Shown here in pieces: positions 10,494-24,249 of a stretch of 64,000 nucleotides of DNA. Both the position numbers and the translations under genes were made by a program. How positions within the stretch are numbered: the stretch's first letter is position 1; every line of letters starts with the position of its first letter. The notes under the pieces are model-generated. The model was not told where the DNA came from, searched no databases, and worked only from the letters and a program-made list of their open reading frames with translations. Source of the stretch: Chelydra serpentina (lineage: Eukaryota > Chordata > Testudines > Chelydridae); assembly GCA_037349315.1 (NCBI GenBank), contig JBAIAC010000033.1, forward strand, positions 23,020,001 to 23,084,000, given 5' to 3'.

Positions 10494-11998
10494 GTAGTAA
10501 CCTTGCAAGGCTACAAGAGTGCAATTAGCTGAATTAATAAGGATAGCCATTGTAACCTTGTTTGATACAGCCCTGTTTATGGGGTACATTTTAAAGGGAT
10601 AGGGCTATAGCAAGTGTTTTATCTGGGAACGTGATATGGTCAATATGAAAACTGGTGTTAAATGTTGGGCTACCCACCAGTCTGCATTCTTTCTGGAGGA
10701 ACAACAGTGCAAAGCCGTAGATTTAGAGTTTGACGACTAGAGAAAAGATGCACACAAAAAGGAAAGTGTGCTTTGGTAAGCCGCCTCCTCCTTCAACAAG
10801 TAAGCCACCAAATGAAACAACTCAAGTGATAACATTAGGAATATCAGATTGTTAAAAAGGGAAGTGGCAGGATGAGATGTAGCAAACCTGCAGTGTGGTG
10901 CTTGAGCAGAGCGCCAAAGGAAGAGTCTTTTAGCCTTTCATATTGGTGGGAAAAACACAGCCTACTCTACAACAGCTGTAGCATATTCATCCTTCTGACC
11001 AGCGTGAGTTCTCTCTGCCTTCTGTCCCAGGTTGCTGAATCTACCAGTGGCTTAAGAGCTGACCACATTTCTTTTTGACCATTGAATTGTTTAAAAGATG
11101 TTCAGGTTCCAAATACTCCTTAGATCTCTGGAAGATGATGAGATGATCAATCGGGAGACTGTGGTCAGCACTAAGATGTGAGAGAATAAACAAGTGCCAT
11201 GGCGCAATAGAAAGAGGTAAGCAGATCTAGCTTCTCTGGAAGGTTCCCATTGACTTCAATGGGCATTGGATGTGGCCCCAAGGAGAAGAGAAAGCACACT
11301 GACCTATTTTCTCTCAATGCAGTAGCTATTAATGATCCTCCAATTTTTTTCTTTTCACTGGGGAGTATAAAAGATGGTCAAATTACAAAGATTTCTTTTA
11401 ACAAAAAATGCCTGGCAGCTGTTTTACAAATTTTATGAAAACCAAAGAAATGACCTAACAGAAATGTATTGATATCACTCTCCATTAATGGAATCTTGCA
11501 AGCTCCTAATGTGATTACTGTTTTTGTAGCATATTCACTGAAACGGTCACAAATGGGTACACGGTAAGATTACAAATGTACATAGCACAATACTGCTAAT
11601 GCCATCAAGCCTGCTGAGCCACTTAGAAATGTTATTTTGCATTTTTTACACCATTTAAAACCTGGTAATAACTCAGAAGATGAAAAACTAGAGTGGCCTA
11701 GGGAAATGTCTCTGTTAACACATGGGCCATTTGCTATTCATCTCTTGTAAGGTAACTTTTATTCTTAAAGAGGATCCATTTACCTGTCAGGTGTACATTG
11801 TATAGGCCTCCATCTTTTCACAATTATTATTTACAGTAGTCCCTACTGAGTGCTCTCTGAACTTTTGGGGTGCATTTGAGGAAACATGGTCCCTGATCCT
11901 GGAAGCTCACAATCTAAGGAATTCATAAGATAAGTCACTGAACTTTATATCCTTATACCAATTTATTAGATGACACCTTATTGTATTAATGTGATTAT
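10494..11998. other. Gene-free stretch
   Basis: No exon or clear repeat was seen. Short frames only. Confidence 0.45.
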
Positions 11999-11999
11999 T

Positions 12000-12459
12000 A
12001 GAGCTGGTTGGAACATTTTCAAATGAATCATTTTTCATCAGAAAATGCAGGGTTTTTTTCAGAATAGAAATGTTCTACAGGAATGTGTAGATTTTGAAAA
12101 AAAATTCAACAAAGTGTTGAAATCATTTCAACTTTCCGAATTTGTTTTGATAATATTATGTTTTGTTTTTATAAGGTAAACATTCCATTTTTACCTTATC
12201 GTTTTGTTTCATTGTGGCATTGATATCACAATATTTATTTTAATATCATATTATGTTATGTTTAATATTGTTATAATGTTTTGACATGAAAATGAAACCT
12301 TTTTATCTTATTGTAATGAAATATTTTGACATCATTGAAATACAACGTTTCAATGTTTCCTAATCAAAAATTTTCAGAATTTTCATTCCATGATAAATTT
12401 ACAGATTTTGAAATGTTGGCATTTCCTAAAGGATGGAAATAGTTTTCTCTCCAATTCTA
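12000..12459. mobile_element. TAGAGCTGGT-type TIR element, copy 1
   Basis: An AT-rich block starts AGAGCTGGTTGGAACATTTT and ends with the approximate inverted version '...CTCTCCAATTCTA'. Similar end pairs occur at 14797-15371 and 23401-23822, so these look like copies of one non-autonomous DNA element. The interior is rich in 'gaaat/atttc' words. Confidence 0.5.
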
Positions 12460-14796
12460 GTAATTTTTCTTCCCACCATGTCTATCTTTTCAAGTTATAA
12501 TACAAGAAATTATATTGTTGTTTTTAAGAATGGGATTTAATACTATACTGATGCCTTCTGTACTGTGTTTGTTTAAACAAAATATAGAGAGAGGCTTGAA
12601 TCATAAGATTCGGGTCCAGATTTGTAGCTTTCCAAAGTTTGGGAGTGTTCAGATGGAGGTTTTAGGTTTTTAGACCCTTCTCTAAAATATAGGATGGAAT
12701 TGCTAGTAACTTTTTGGATATAATGTTAAATAAACCTTATTTCAAAACCAGGCTATTTTCGAAAAAAGAACATCATCACAGCTGACAATAAGCGTTTTTT
12801 TCTTCCCCAACAGCTAATTCTTACCCATTCAGATAAACAGAACTATCTTAAGTAATGTCAATGATATTAAACAATGTATACAAAATTTGTTGCCAAGAAA
12901 AAAAATAAGGAAATAATTAGCATTAATTGCTTAAGCAATATGATTCTTTATGGCAGCTACAATATTTAGGAAATTATATATAGACTAAACAGAGTTTTTA
13001 TAAACCTCTGGGACACCAGAGAAAAAATGATCTAATAAAATTTCATTGGAATTCCTTTTAGCTAAGATCAAATGTAGTATTAGTCCAATATGACTCTTAT
13101 TGGGAGCACCACATCTTTCCCTTGCAAGGAGATGTACTTGGTGCTCTTAGCTCTTTTCCATCTGTCAGTAAGAGCTGACTGACAGACAACAAGTATTGTG
13201 TGTCTCTTTCCTACCCTTTAATCAGGAGGATAGAGGTAGAAGTGGGAGGGATGATTTGGAGAGGGAATAAAGGAGAAGAATGTAGAAATTTGGCAGTAGA
13301 AGAAATTAATATTCATAGTAAATAGTCGAATTATATAATGGAGACACAAGAATAATGCATCTATATCTTGTAAATTACTAAAAAAATAAAGAAAATAAAT
13401 CCATCCCATATTGATGCATTGCAGTATCCTAAAGTGAACCCAGTCAGCTGAAAGTTCTTATAGCCAAGCAGTTCTTGGCCCCTTCTGCATTATCTCACAT
13501 AGGTTTGCAGTCACCATTTTCTAATTAGACATCTGAACTCTAAATAAGCCTACACAACCTTCCTTGTTTTAAGGGGCCATCTGCACCATGGCCCCAGAAA
13601 TCAGTGGGATTTAAACATTTGCTTAAATGCTTAACTGAATCAGGACCTATAAAACCAGTATGTTGGGGAACCAAATTACAATTCATGTTTACATGAGAGC
13701 TTGATCTTGTGTTATAGATAGTCTCCTCCCTCCCATCCTATTTTAATTGTGACCCATTACTATAGTGTTGGTGAGACCAAAACTGCAGCAGTTTTGGGGA
13801 TGGTGTGAGGTCCCATGTATACAATGTGATAGAAACGTGGTTTAATTATTTTGGAGGACAACTATGTTTGTAACCATGGGCCCAGGGGGTTTAAGCTACA
13901 TGGTCTTGTCAGGCAGACTGCAGAGCGCTATCATTCTAACTGGTACCATAAAATCTTCCTGTTTTCAGTGATGTTCACAGCCCACTTCCAAATGTGCGAA
14001 ACTGTTGTAATAAAATGCAGACACGTGGAAAACATTTGAGGAGAATGAGGGTTAGATGTTTCTCTGATCAGCAGATTCATTGACAATCTTGGTTGTCTTT
14101 CATTAGCACAATTATGTGTGTCAAGGAAGACAATATATCTTCTATAGAAGAGAGAAAAAAGGATGTTGCCAAAAGAACCTCCTCATACTGTCTGGTATTT
14201 ATTGGAAGACTGCCAGAAAATAGCATTCCACATTCTGTAACTATATATGCGCCTAAATTCTTGAGAAGATAATCAGATGTCCCACTGTGCCTGGGATAGT
14301 CTAAGAGATTGCTGACCTTATCACTTTTTTTCAATAGGGGAGCGGGAGTGGGTGGTGGGAAAATGAGGGCTCCCGCTGACTTCTCCTACAATATAAATGC
14401 TCTGCTTTTAATGGAAATTTGCCAGAAAACAGCTCATTCTGTGTAGCCCAAGTTCCTTAAAAGAAGAGCTGAAAATACCAGATGCTCCAATTTGTCTTGG
14501 ATTTTCTCATAACTACTAATGTTGGTGTTCTGCTTGGTGGAGGTTTAGCCAAATAAGGGCTGGACTGTGCCTCCCGAAATCCACATGCAGATACCGTCCC
14601 CCCTCACCCCTAATCAAAATGAATAGGCCAGCAAGCAGCGCCCTCTGCCCTAGATTCCACAGCGAGCCATGCAAGGGAAGAGCTGGGTGTGGTGTCATGA
14701 AATGGAGTGCCACCATGGTCCAGCACATCCCTTCTCACTCCTGACACGCCCGCTATTCTGAGAGCATGGGAGAGGGGAGAAGGCAGCCAGTGCAGG
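12460..14796. other. Gene-free AT-rich stretch
   Basis: No exon, RNA gene or confident repeat boundary was seen. Confidence 0.45.
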
Positions 14797-14854
14797 GTAG
14801 AGCTGACTAGAAAAAGGAATCTGTTTCCATGAAAAAATGTGCAGTTCACAAATG

Positions 14855-14934
14855 TCATCCTGAACCAGGATGAAATGTTTCAATGTGAAATATTTCATCC
14901 TGAACCAGGATGACATGTTTCAATGTGAAATATT
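14855..14934. repeat. Two-copy 40-bp tandem repeat containing a palindrome
   Basis: The unit at 14855-14894 is repeated at 14895-14934 with a single visible difference (GATGAAATG versus GATGACATG). Each unit contains the dyad TCATCCTG-aa-CCAGGATGA. Confidence 0.85.
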
Positions 14935-15230
14935 TCGCAGAGAGGGTTTTAAAGAAAAATTCTATTTTGGAAGAACTGAAATGCAATTTTTCCGCTTCTT
15001 GGCTGCCCACCAGGAAAGCTGCTGTCGTTTATAAAAAGGGCAAGAACCTGGCTGCCAGAGAGGCAGAGAGCCTGGACACTCAGCCTCCGCTCAGGGAGCT
15101 AGAGAACCCAGGTGCTTGGCCTTCCTTCCTCCCCTCACCGCTCTGGGGCTGGAAAGGCAGAAAGCCTGAGCACTCAGCCTTCAAAGCCCTCCACGAAAGC
15201 TTCTGTCAGTGTCACTGGCAGAAAGTTAAA

Positions 15231-15337
15231 TTGATAAGCCTCCCTGGGGGCAGCCAGTGAGCCGTTATTTCTATTTTACCCAACAGAAAATCACAATTTT
15301 TCGAAAAAACTTAAATTTTCTTATTGGAAAATCATTC
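15231..15337 (+). repeat. ~100-bp dispersed repeat, copy A
   Basis: A near-identical partner is found at 15996-16100. Shared words include GGGGGCAGCCAGT and TTTTACCCAACAGAAAATCA. Copy A is the right end of the TIR element at 14797-15371. Confidence 0.8.
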
Positions 15338-15995
15338 AAACAAAAATGAAAAAAAATTGACCAGTTCTAATACAGGGACTCGGATCTGGAATACTTGCAC
15401 CAGATGACAGAGATGACTCAAGAATTGCGCCATCAGGTAAAACAGACTCCAGTGAGGAGTGGCTGGAATCAACACTGATATCAGCACTAGATACTGCAAT
15501 GACATTTAAAATAGACCTGTCCTTGGCATCAGTTGCTTGCTCACATAAAAAGAAAGTCTTAAGCACCTAATCTGTCCTTGATAGTGGATTTATGAGTCTG
15601 GAAAAGTGCTGGTAGACAGTTGTTGAGCTGTATCAAAGACATCAACATTCTTAAGTTTACTTTCAAGATATACCTTCAGTATTTTTTGATCTAATATTAT
15701 GCTGTCTTGTTTTTAAAAAGTGCTTCCTGCAGGCAGAGTGATTACAATGGTGTTTCTGTTGAGTTAAGGATTTAACAAACTAGTTTTGGACAATCTGCTG
15801 TTTTTAGCAGCACTTTCTTCAAATTTTGAAGCTAGTCAAACGTAAATGTGTACAGAAATTTTAAGATGTTGATCATAATTATTATTTATTCATTATTTAT
15901 ATTACAGTAGTGCCCAGCCAACATTAGTGGCCTTTTGTGCCCTTTGTACAAACACATATGCCCTGATCCAAAACCCATTGAAATAAATGGAAGAA

Positions 15996-16100
15996 TTGAT
16001 GAGCCTCCCTTGGGGGCAGCCAGTAAGCTGTTATTTTTATTTTACCCAACAGAAAATCACAATTTTTCAGAAAAACTGAAATTTTCTTATTGGAAAATAA
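15996..16100 (+). repeat. ~100-bp dispersed repeat, copy B
   Basis: Partner of 15231-15337, about 760 bp away in the same orientation. It could be a fragment of a second TIR element or a local duplication. Confidence 0.8.
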
Positions 16101-19100
16101 ATAAAATAAATGGAAATGAAATAAATGTATTTCCATGAAATAAATGAAAGAATTTCCATTGATTTCAAATAGCTTTGGATCAACCCATAGTAAAGAGAGA
16201 GTCTCTAACCCCTATAATGTACGGTCTAATTAGACAAGAGAGGTACATTTTTGCAAATATCTATATATGATGTAATAGCATATTACTTCTATATTTTTCT
16301 AAATACGATATAATGAAATATGTCATCATATGGTGCCTGTATCAGTTGTCTTTTTCATCAGTTTGATATACACATATGTTGTTTATGTATTTATAAAATA
16401 AATAGCTATCAATAGGATTTATATGTTCTCAGTAAATTCTGGAATAATAATTTAACACATAAAAGAGTTCTTCCCATATTGAAAGTGGAACATTGACTTT
16501 AATCAGTCTCCACAACACAAAAAGGTTCCAATTTTAACTGTGTTTTTGTTGTGGACAATGTTTGTCGCTTATTTCTTGACATATAGTAAAATATATTTCT
16601 CCTCCCAGTAGACCTCCTAATGTTCCCAGTGGCTAAAGCAGGACAGGTCCTACCCATCAGGGAGCTGGTACTGGGTGCTGCCCCGGGGAAGTGGGAGGTC
16701 TGGGTTGCGGCAGGGGCTGGAGAGGAGGGACAATTAGGGGGAGTTTGAAATGAAATTTTAAGTTGAAACTAAGTGAATTTTGTTTTCAAATCAACAAATT
16801 GATTTAATTTCAAAATGAAAATCAAAAACAATGTGTTTAGATTCTCCCAATTGGAAAATTGAAAAATGTTGTCAGCATAGATATTTTCTCATGGAAATGG
16901 AAAATTTTAAGTTCAGTTTACTTTTTTTGACATAAAAATTTAGAATTTTTCAATCTAAACGTTTGACCAGCTGTATCACATGTTAATCACAGCGCTGTTG
17001 TACAGCCACCCACTGTGCCTGGGACCTGGACTTGGCTTACACCGAATGTTCTGCAGCTGTCTATTTTTGCACTACTAATACAGATTGGTATAATTTACAC
17101 ACTTTTAGAAACACCACTGCAGAATTTGCTGCAATGTCACTAATGGGTGACAATGAAGAAGGCGAGGGCAGGTGTATCTAATTTCAGTGTCTCCGTTCAG
17201 TGAATTCATATCTGAGCATGTCTTTAAAAGACAAACAAGACATGCCTACATTCAGATTCTTATAATAGCTTCAGAGAGGGTTTCAGAATCAGATCTTTTT
17301 AATGTACTTACATGGTTCAAGGCAATGTTGGCAATTCTCACAATTTTTACACAAGTGATGTGATTTGGGCTGAGGCTGGAGCCGGTCTTATGATGGCAGA
17401 GAAGTTTCAGCCCTCTAGCGTATGTGAGCCCTCTGATTGGCTGTCAGATCCACTTACCATCTCCTGGAAGAGCTCTCTTCTCCCCACAGCCCCCGTAGCA
17501 TCTAATGTTTTAATTTTACAAATGAATCTTTGGTTGTAATCTTATAGTCTCTGCAGCCACCTAGTGGGCAGTCCAGACATATTCACTGAGGATAGTACTA
17601 AAGAGAAGGAGGAGGGACCTTTCTTTCTGTAATAAGCTTGACACACAGAAGTATTGGAACCAAACCAAAACACCCAACTTTATTTCCTTGCCATAGTCAC
17701 CTGACTTTGGTCAGGATCACAAAGGTGAATACCCTGGTCATATGGGTCAGTATTTACCGACTGTTGTAACTACTGTTACCATAATCTTCTAATACCAGTT
17801 TCTTCCATAGCAATACATTGACTCTAGAAACTCAGCCATTACTCTTGAACTAAATCTTGGATAGGCCTTGTAAAGCTTATCTATTTATTTTAAATTGATC
17901 CAAACTAACCTGAGTTATACACTTTCATCTCTCTCTTCTCCTTCCCCTTCTCTGGCACATCCTTCCTTCCAGTTCAGCCAGATTGCTTTGATTCATATAT
18001 CCCACCTTCTCTTCTAACTGCTGCTCCCCCTCCCAACCAACCCCCAGCAAACCATGCTCATACTTTCTCTCCTAACCCTCTCTTACAGGATAGATTTAAG
18101 ATAAGGCCTGGGTCCAACCTATCCCTTCTCCAAGTGCTGCCTTATAAAAACAGGCATTCTGGAATTTGTAGTCCCCCAGAGGATCATACAACTACAGCCT
18201 ACAAAAAGGTCTGCAGGGAAAAGGGACCAGCCTGTAAAACAGCTACTTGTTGCTAAGTACAGGTAAAGGCCCAGGGAGACTCTGAGACTTTCCACTGGGA
18301 GACCTGAAGGAAATGAGCTCTGGCTGTTATGTCTATCCTAAAAAGGAGCCTTGGAGATGGACTGTGACCAGAAGTTGAGAGGGCTGGGGAGAAGACATAG
18401 AATGTTCGTAAGCAGGGCACTCTAGGAAGTGGTCCTGGGAAGCAGAGACGCAAGCCAGGATTTCCTGGGTCAAGAAATGGTGTTACTTATTTATTTGCAT
18501 GGCACTTTCTAAACACTCAACAAGTATGATCACTGTGCAAAGCATCTCGCAACAAAAAATAATCTAATGACCAAAACCAACTACATTTAGGCAAAAGAGC
18601 AAGACTGGCTGACTGACTAAGCAGCTGCTGGTTTGATACAGGAGAATGAGATCTGAATTAGTGAGTTATTGAGTAGTTATCAGAAATATAAAGATCCTGT
18701 CACTCATGGTTTTCCAGATTCCTACAGATGTCAGTTTAACTCTATCCACTGGGACTTTCTATGCCAGGACCCTCTCACGCACTCATGCATTGAGCACCTG
18801 AAGCTCTCAGCCTAGAACCTGAGAGGTGAACCCTCCTTAAGTGTGGTTACTACAGAGAGATCATGGACTGTCTGCTCGTGCCTAGGAAAGCATCCTCTAA
18901 TCTGGGCATTTCAAGAGATTCTGAGATCTTGGTCCTTGAAAACCCTGTTTGTTTCAGGACCAGGGATACACTGGAGTTCCTTCTATATGGGTTTTGACTG
19001 GGTGTGAGCTCTTGCTTCCTGAACATCCAAGTTTCAGTGTTAGGAGCAATGTGGCCTATTTCTTCCCATTCTGGTTGGTAGGTTGATTGGCTGTTAATTT

Positions 19101-22100
19101 GTCTGGTGATAGATGCATTCTCACATTCCTTTGTTCTTTAAAGTTGTGTCCTGCAGACCAGGAGACCACTAAAACAATTTGATGCCACAGTCTACCACCA
19201 AAAACTACCTCTTGATTATTGTGGGATAGGCTTCTACATCCTTCATCTCTTTACCACCACAACCACCACGTTTTCTTTAGCTAATAAATGTAGGATAAAG
19301 TTTCCTGCCTGGAGATTTGTAAAATATTAACCATGACTATTAATCAGAATTTATAGTTTTGTCTTTTGGACCATGGTCATTGACTGAGAGCTGGAGATGT
19401 AACCAGTATTCTGAACAGCATCCTTGCTGGCATTTCATTGAGAAGCTGGAAAAAGAGGAAGAACCTAGTCAAAATGGATCAGAGAGCACCAGGGACCCAC
19501 TTCAGAACAGGTACCATTATGGGTAGGAAAAGAAACTTTACCTTTCAAAGTCATTTGATTCATAACTGATCTGTAATTAGTCATGTTAATTTTAAATACT
19601 TTAGAAAAATATTGCAATTATGGGATGCCATCCCAAATAAGAGAGGCTAAATGCCTTCCAGATTCCAACTGCTTTGTCATTGTGTATATCTGGATTAAGG
19701 TAATGCATTTCCTTCTCTGAGAAATGGATGTTGCTAATCTCACTGATATAGTTGCTTCATATTAGATCATGTTACAGATTCTAAATCAGATTACACCAAA
19801 ATCAGATTAGTTTCTGCTTTTTAAACAAAGGAGCTGAATGTCTGTATTTCTGAATTTGTTGTGTTACAGCTCTTGTTTGATTTCTCTACCCAAGAGAAAA
19901 CAGGCATTCAACATTGCATGTATCCCTGTACAAAATTTTAGTAGAGTAGATTTTCCATATTAAGTGGATAGTGGATTAAAATCACAGTCTGGGAGAGAAG
20001 TATTCAAAATACTCTGCCACTATAACAACATCTAAAGTAGCTAAAAGTTTCATTCATCTTCTGAGCACACAGTCGTAAATATTTTGTATAATGTACTGTT
20101 TGCACGTACTGCATGTACTCCAGGTCTGCTTTATACTCCTTATCACCATTCACGCAGAGGCTGCTCACGACAATCTGCCATCCTAGGTAAAACTTCAGCA
20201 TGCCCCTCCCCACTCTCACTCACCCCTAGAACAGAGGTTTTCAACCAAGAAGAAATGTCCCCCCAGAAAGTCTTCTGACGGTTCAGTGGCTATGGTAGAA
20301 ATGGAGGAGGAAGCAAGCACCAGGTTGCAGCACCATTCACTCAGGTTTGGCCCTGCCACCTCTACATCACACACTTTAGCTGCACTGAGTATATATTATT
20401 ATAATTTATATATTTTATATATCTGTACTCCAAAGAGCTTACCAATGTCCTCCATCAAAAGAAAGGGAAGTCAGGATCTGATATTCTTAATATTTCTAAT
20501 ATTAAACTAAAAAAAACTTTTTGAAGAGAAAATGAGGCAGCCTATATACCTAATAAAAGAAGAGAAAAGGCCAATAAAATGTTATGGGGTGTGTGTTTGC
20601 TTTTGTTTTGTTTGTTTGCTTCATATTGAACATAAGCTCTGGTTCTGGTAGTTTTCTTTTGAACTAACTGCCCATTCTCTTTAGAAGGCAAGTTTTAAAT
20701 GCTAGTCTGCCTTTTAGAAGTTACTGGATGGTCACATGAATTTTTTTGTGCAATTAATATTTTTATCCTCTTGTCAGCCTTGCAGTGCATTTTGTACTGT
20801 TGGATCTGTAAAATCATAGTTGGAGTCAGGCTGCTTGCTGCCAGTATCTTACATAAAATGAGTAAAGAGGGGAAATAGCTATATTTAAAAAAAACTAAAA
20901 GCAATCAGGTTTATTGGTGTTTGAATTAACCATACATCATGGGAGGTATTTTATGTCCAAAGAAATAATTTTACCACATGGTGGAGCTTTCTGCTTACTC
21001 TACAGGATCAGAGACTGTCAGATAGCAAAACAAGTTGATCATTTCTCAGAATTGTTTATGTAGCTGACAGATTTGTACTCCAAGGACCTTCCCAAAATTC
21101 TCCAGCAAAAAGAGAACAGTCAGGACCTGATAAAAATGTACAATTGACTATGGAGACATATGCATCTGTACTTTAATGAGAAATCTGGATGGCTTTTAGT
21201 CCAGCAAATATTTACATGGATAAAATGGTCTTTAGAAAATCTATCCATGTATTTATTTATGAATTACTGCTGCCCATCACAGTAATATCTAAGTGCCAAT
21301 CCTTCATAATCAGTGCAGTAGAATGATAGCCAGAAATTTTTTTCATAGTGAAATGACTAATCAGCCCACACTTGGCTGGTGCAACATTTTTAGCCAAACC
21401 TTTTTTTATTCCAAAAAAATCAAATTCACCAAACAGTTTAATTGTAAACAAAAAAGCCACAAAGAAATTCTGAAAATATCTTAAAATGTTTGTTTTGAAT
21501 TTTTGATTCAAAATTACTTTTCATTTTTAAATTTCCTTGAAAAATGTAAAAAAATTAAAAAAATAAATGTAAAAGGTCAAAACATAATGAAATATTTTGT
21601 GAACTGGTTTTTAAAAATTTAATTTTTTTAATTTAATTTTTTTTCTTTTATCAAGCCAAAACAATTTTAATTTTCAGAACTGCAGTATTCACACTGTGAC
21701 ATCAGACCCAAGCACTGACAGCTATATAGAAAAATTTATAAAAATCTAAAAAAACAAAAACCATGCCCCATGGTGGTTGATTTCTACCCCTGCAGATCAT
21801 TGATGTCTTTACTATGGTAGATTTAACAGAAGATTCTGCAAAACCAGATGGTTTTTTAAAAAATGTGACCCAATTGTGGCACGTACAATGTCTTAAATAA
21901 CTAACTCACTTTGTCTGAGTAGGGTGCCTTAACTCTGATCAGGAGAGACCACCTCCAATAATTCCTTAGCTTTTCTGCTGATACTGATAACAAGGCCACA
22001 TTTATGCTGTGGATATTTGCATCCTGTGACAAAGAATCTGACTGCCAATTTATTTCATATAAATTAGCGTATTCCAATGCCTTTCAAGCAGTTGGATCAA

Positions 22101-22607
22101 ATCTGATACTGTAGCATAGAGAGGGAAGGCTTTGTAGAATACTACTTGTCCTCTCAGCCATCCAACCCATTCATACATATACATTAATTTAAAAAAATAA
22201 AAGTTACATATATCTTTCACCGCGGTAGCTCCTTGAAACATAGCACATAAAATCACACCTTACGAAAAGCCACCTCTTCTTCCCGACTCAGTTTGCACAG
22301 CACCTGACTCATATCACATTGAGGGAAAAGGCTAAGGTCACTGCAGCAGATGCAGATACATTGAAAAATAAATCGCTAATTCATCTTCATTAACAAAGAA
22401 GTCCTTCCAAAGTGCATGCGGAGGCAGACAGAGTATGTGGCATTTGCACAGATTTAGGGAATATCTGTGTTTGTAATGGCAGAAGATTCATTGCATGATA
22501 ATGGAGCTAAAAATCCAAAGGAAAATCGTTTAATTGGCAAAAATAAGACTAGCGGGCCAACTTTCACTATTTTTGTGGAAGGTTTGCTCATTGACATAAT
22601 CTCATCA
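16101..22607. other. Long gene-free stretch
   Basis: AT-rich DNA with no recognisable exon. Parts around 16740-16975 and 21390-21680 are dense in 'gaaaattt/aaatttc' words and end in 'gaccagctgta'-like sequence, resembling degraded TAGAGCTGGT-type elements, but I could not fix their edges. Confidence 0.4.
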
Positions 22608-22816
22608 CCTTAGTGCAGGGGTTGTCAAACCCTTAGGGGGTCGCGAGGTTATTACATGGGGGTCACGAGCTGTCAGCCTCCACCCCTAAACCCCACTTTG
22701 CCTCCAGCATTTATAATAGTGTTAAATATAAAAAAATGTATTTTTAATGTACAATGGGAGGCTTGCTATGTGAAAGGGGTGACCAGTACAAAGGTTTGAG
22801 ACCCACTGCCTTAGTG
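22608..22816 (+). mobile_element. hAT-like MITE, copy 2
   Basis: A 193-bp element (22616-22808) is flanked by perfect 8-bp duplications CCTTAGTG (22608-22615 and 22809-22816). The ends are CAGGGGTTGTCAAAC and GTTTGAGACCCACTG. The interior matches 9147-9358 in the opposite orientation. The 8-bp duplication and end sequence fit the hAT superfamily. Confidence 0.88.
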
Positions 22817-22963
22817 CTACCGGTGGCATTCCTACAGGGCAATGAGTGCTACTTACAAGGGAACTAATTACATACACACCACTACACGCTTTATAGTTGT
22901 AGTACATCTTTTAGCTTCTTTGTTTAAGGGAACAATGTATTGTAGTTTAGAATGCAAATTTCA

Positions 22964-23194
22964 GGGCTTGTCTACACACACAAATTGCACTGATTGAATT
23001 AAATCAGTTTCTAAATTGAGTCATAGTTAAATTATGTGGGCACCCTAAACTGCTTACCAAATTAACCTACATCAATATTAGCTCCTCTTTAAATCAATTG
23101 AAGTGTATCCACACAAGAGGGTTGCATCGATTTAACTAAATGAAGTTAGAATTTGATTTAATTAAATCAGTACAATTTGTGTGTAGATTAGACC
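22964..23194. mobile_element. PIF/Harbinger-like MITE with long TIRs
   Basis: The ends are GGGCTTGTCTACACACACAA and its inverted relative TTGTGTGTAGATTAGACC. The inverted arms extend about 40 bp inward (AAATTGCACTGATT versus AATCAGTACAATTT). The outer GGGCTTGTCTAC end matches the element at 62438-62729, where a TTA target duplication is readable. Confidence 0.7.
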
Positions 23195-23400
23195 TAGGTT
23201 TTATTTAAAAAGGAGGCTCCAGAGGGGGAGATGTCTTATAAATCTTAACAAGAATAGTGAAGCTGTTTTGAACAATGTATATGGAAGCTACCATGATGCT
23301 GGAAGCCAAGAACAACAGAATTGCAATGAGGGTAGCAGAAGCAGGAAATGATAATCACAACAAAAAATGAAACTGACCAGTCTAGTTTTATAACTCAGTA

Positions 23401-23822
23401 TTAGAGCTGGTCAGAGAAACTTTGAAGGAGTCATATTGCATGAGAATATAAAGTTCTGTCCAAATCAAAAAGCTTTGGAAAATCAGGTAAATTTTGCTGG
23501 AATTTTGGTTTAAAATTTTTTTTTAAATGTTATAACAACAGCAACATGTTCAGTTTCAATATTTTGGGAATTAAATATTTTAATTCCTTGTTTTGAATTT
23601 TTATTTTGCATTATACTATAATACAATATAAAGAGAGTCTAAATTGATTTCATCAAATAAAACATTTTGAATACCCCAACATTATTATTATTTAAATTTT
23701 TCCTTTGTGGAGCATTTTAACTTATTTTTTTTCCATTTTTGCTCCAATTTTGAATTAAGCCAGATTTTGACATTTCAAAATCCTTTGCGAAACAGAACTT
23801 TGGTCCTCTGCACAGCTCAACT
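23401..23822. mobile_element. TAGAGCTGGT-type TIR element, copy 3
   Basis: It starts TTAGAGCTGGTCAGAGAAAC and ends near GGTCCTCTGCACAGCTCAA, which are approximate inverted ends. The interior is AT-rich and heavily degraded. Confidence 0.45.
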
Positions 23823-24249
23823 CAACATACATGAAGAGCAAAATTGTAACTAAAGCACTTAGAGTGGGGACCATTACAAATGTTTCACTTACTAATATAT
23901 CATTCTAAAGTAGGGAAATATCACAAATACAGTAAATATAATAAACAGTAAAAGAGAAGTTAGTAAGTGTGCCCAATTGTGCTTTAGGAGGCTTTTACTG
24001 ATGAAAGACGTTCTGCTGTAAAGTAACAGAGATGCACAGGATTTTATTTATGAGACTCACATTGATTTTAATACACTGCTTTGAAAATGTATACCTGACA
24101 TAAGAAGGCAATAGTCCATGCAAAATTACAAGTTTATTTTCTCCTGCCCAAATCTGACCTGTATTTTCGTTTACCCCATTGCAAGGTTTTGTAGCAAGTG
24201 GAATTCATCCCCATTTCAGCCATCTTGGCTTTCTGGCTAAGATCATGTA

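Larger units (their letters stand above)
14797..15371. mobile_element. TAGAGCTGGT-type TIR element, copy 2
   Basis: The block begins TAGAGCTGACTAGAAAAAGG and ends AATTGACCAGTTCTA, which are approximate inverted ends. The interior contains a 40-bp tandem duplication (14855-14934) and a GC-richer central part. The plus-strand frame inside (14910-15260) has no recognisable product. Confidence 0.5.
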
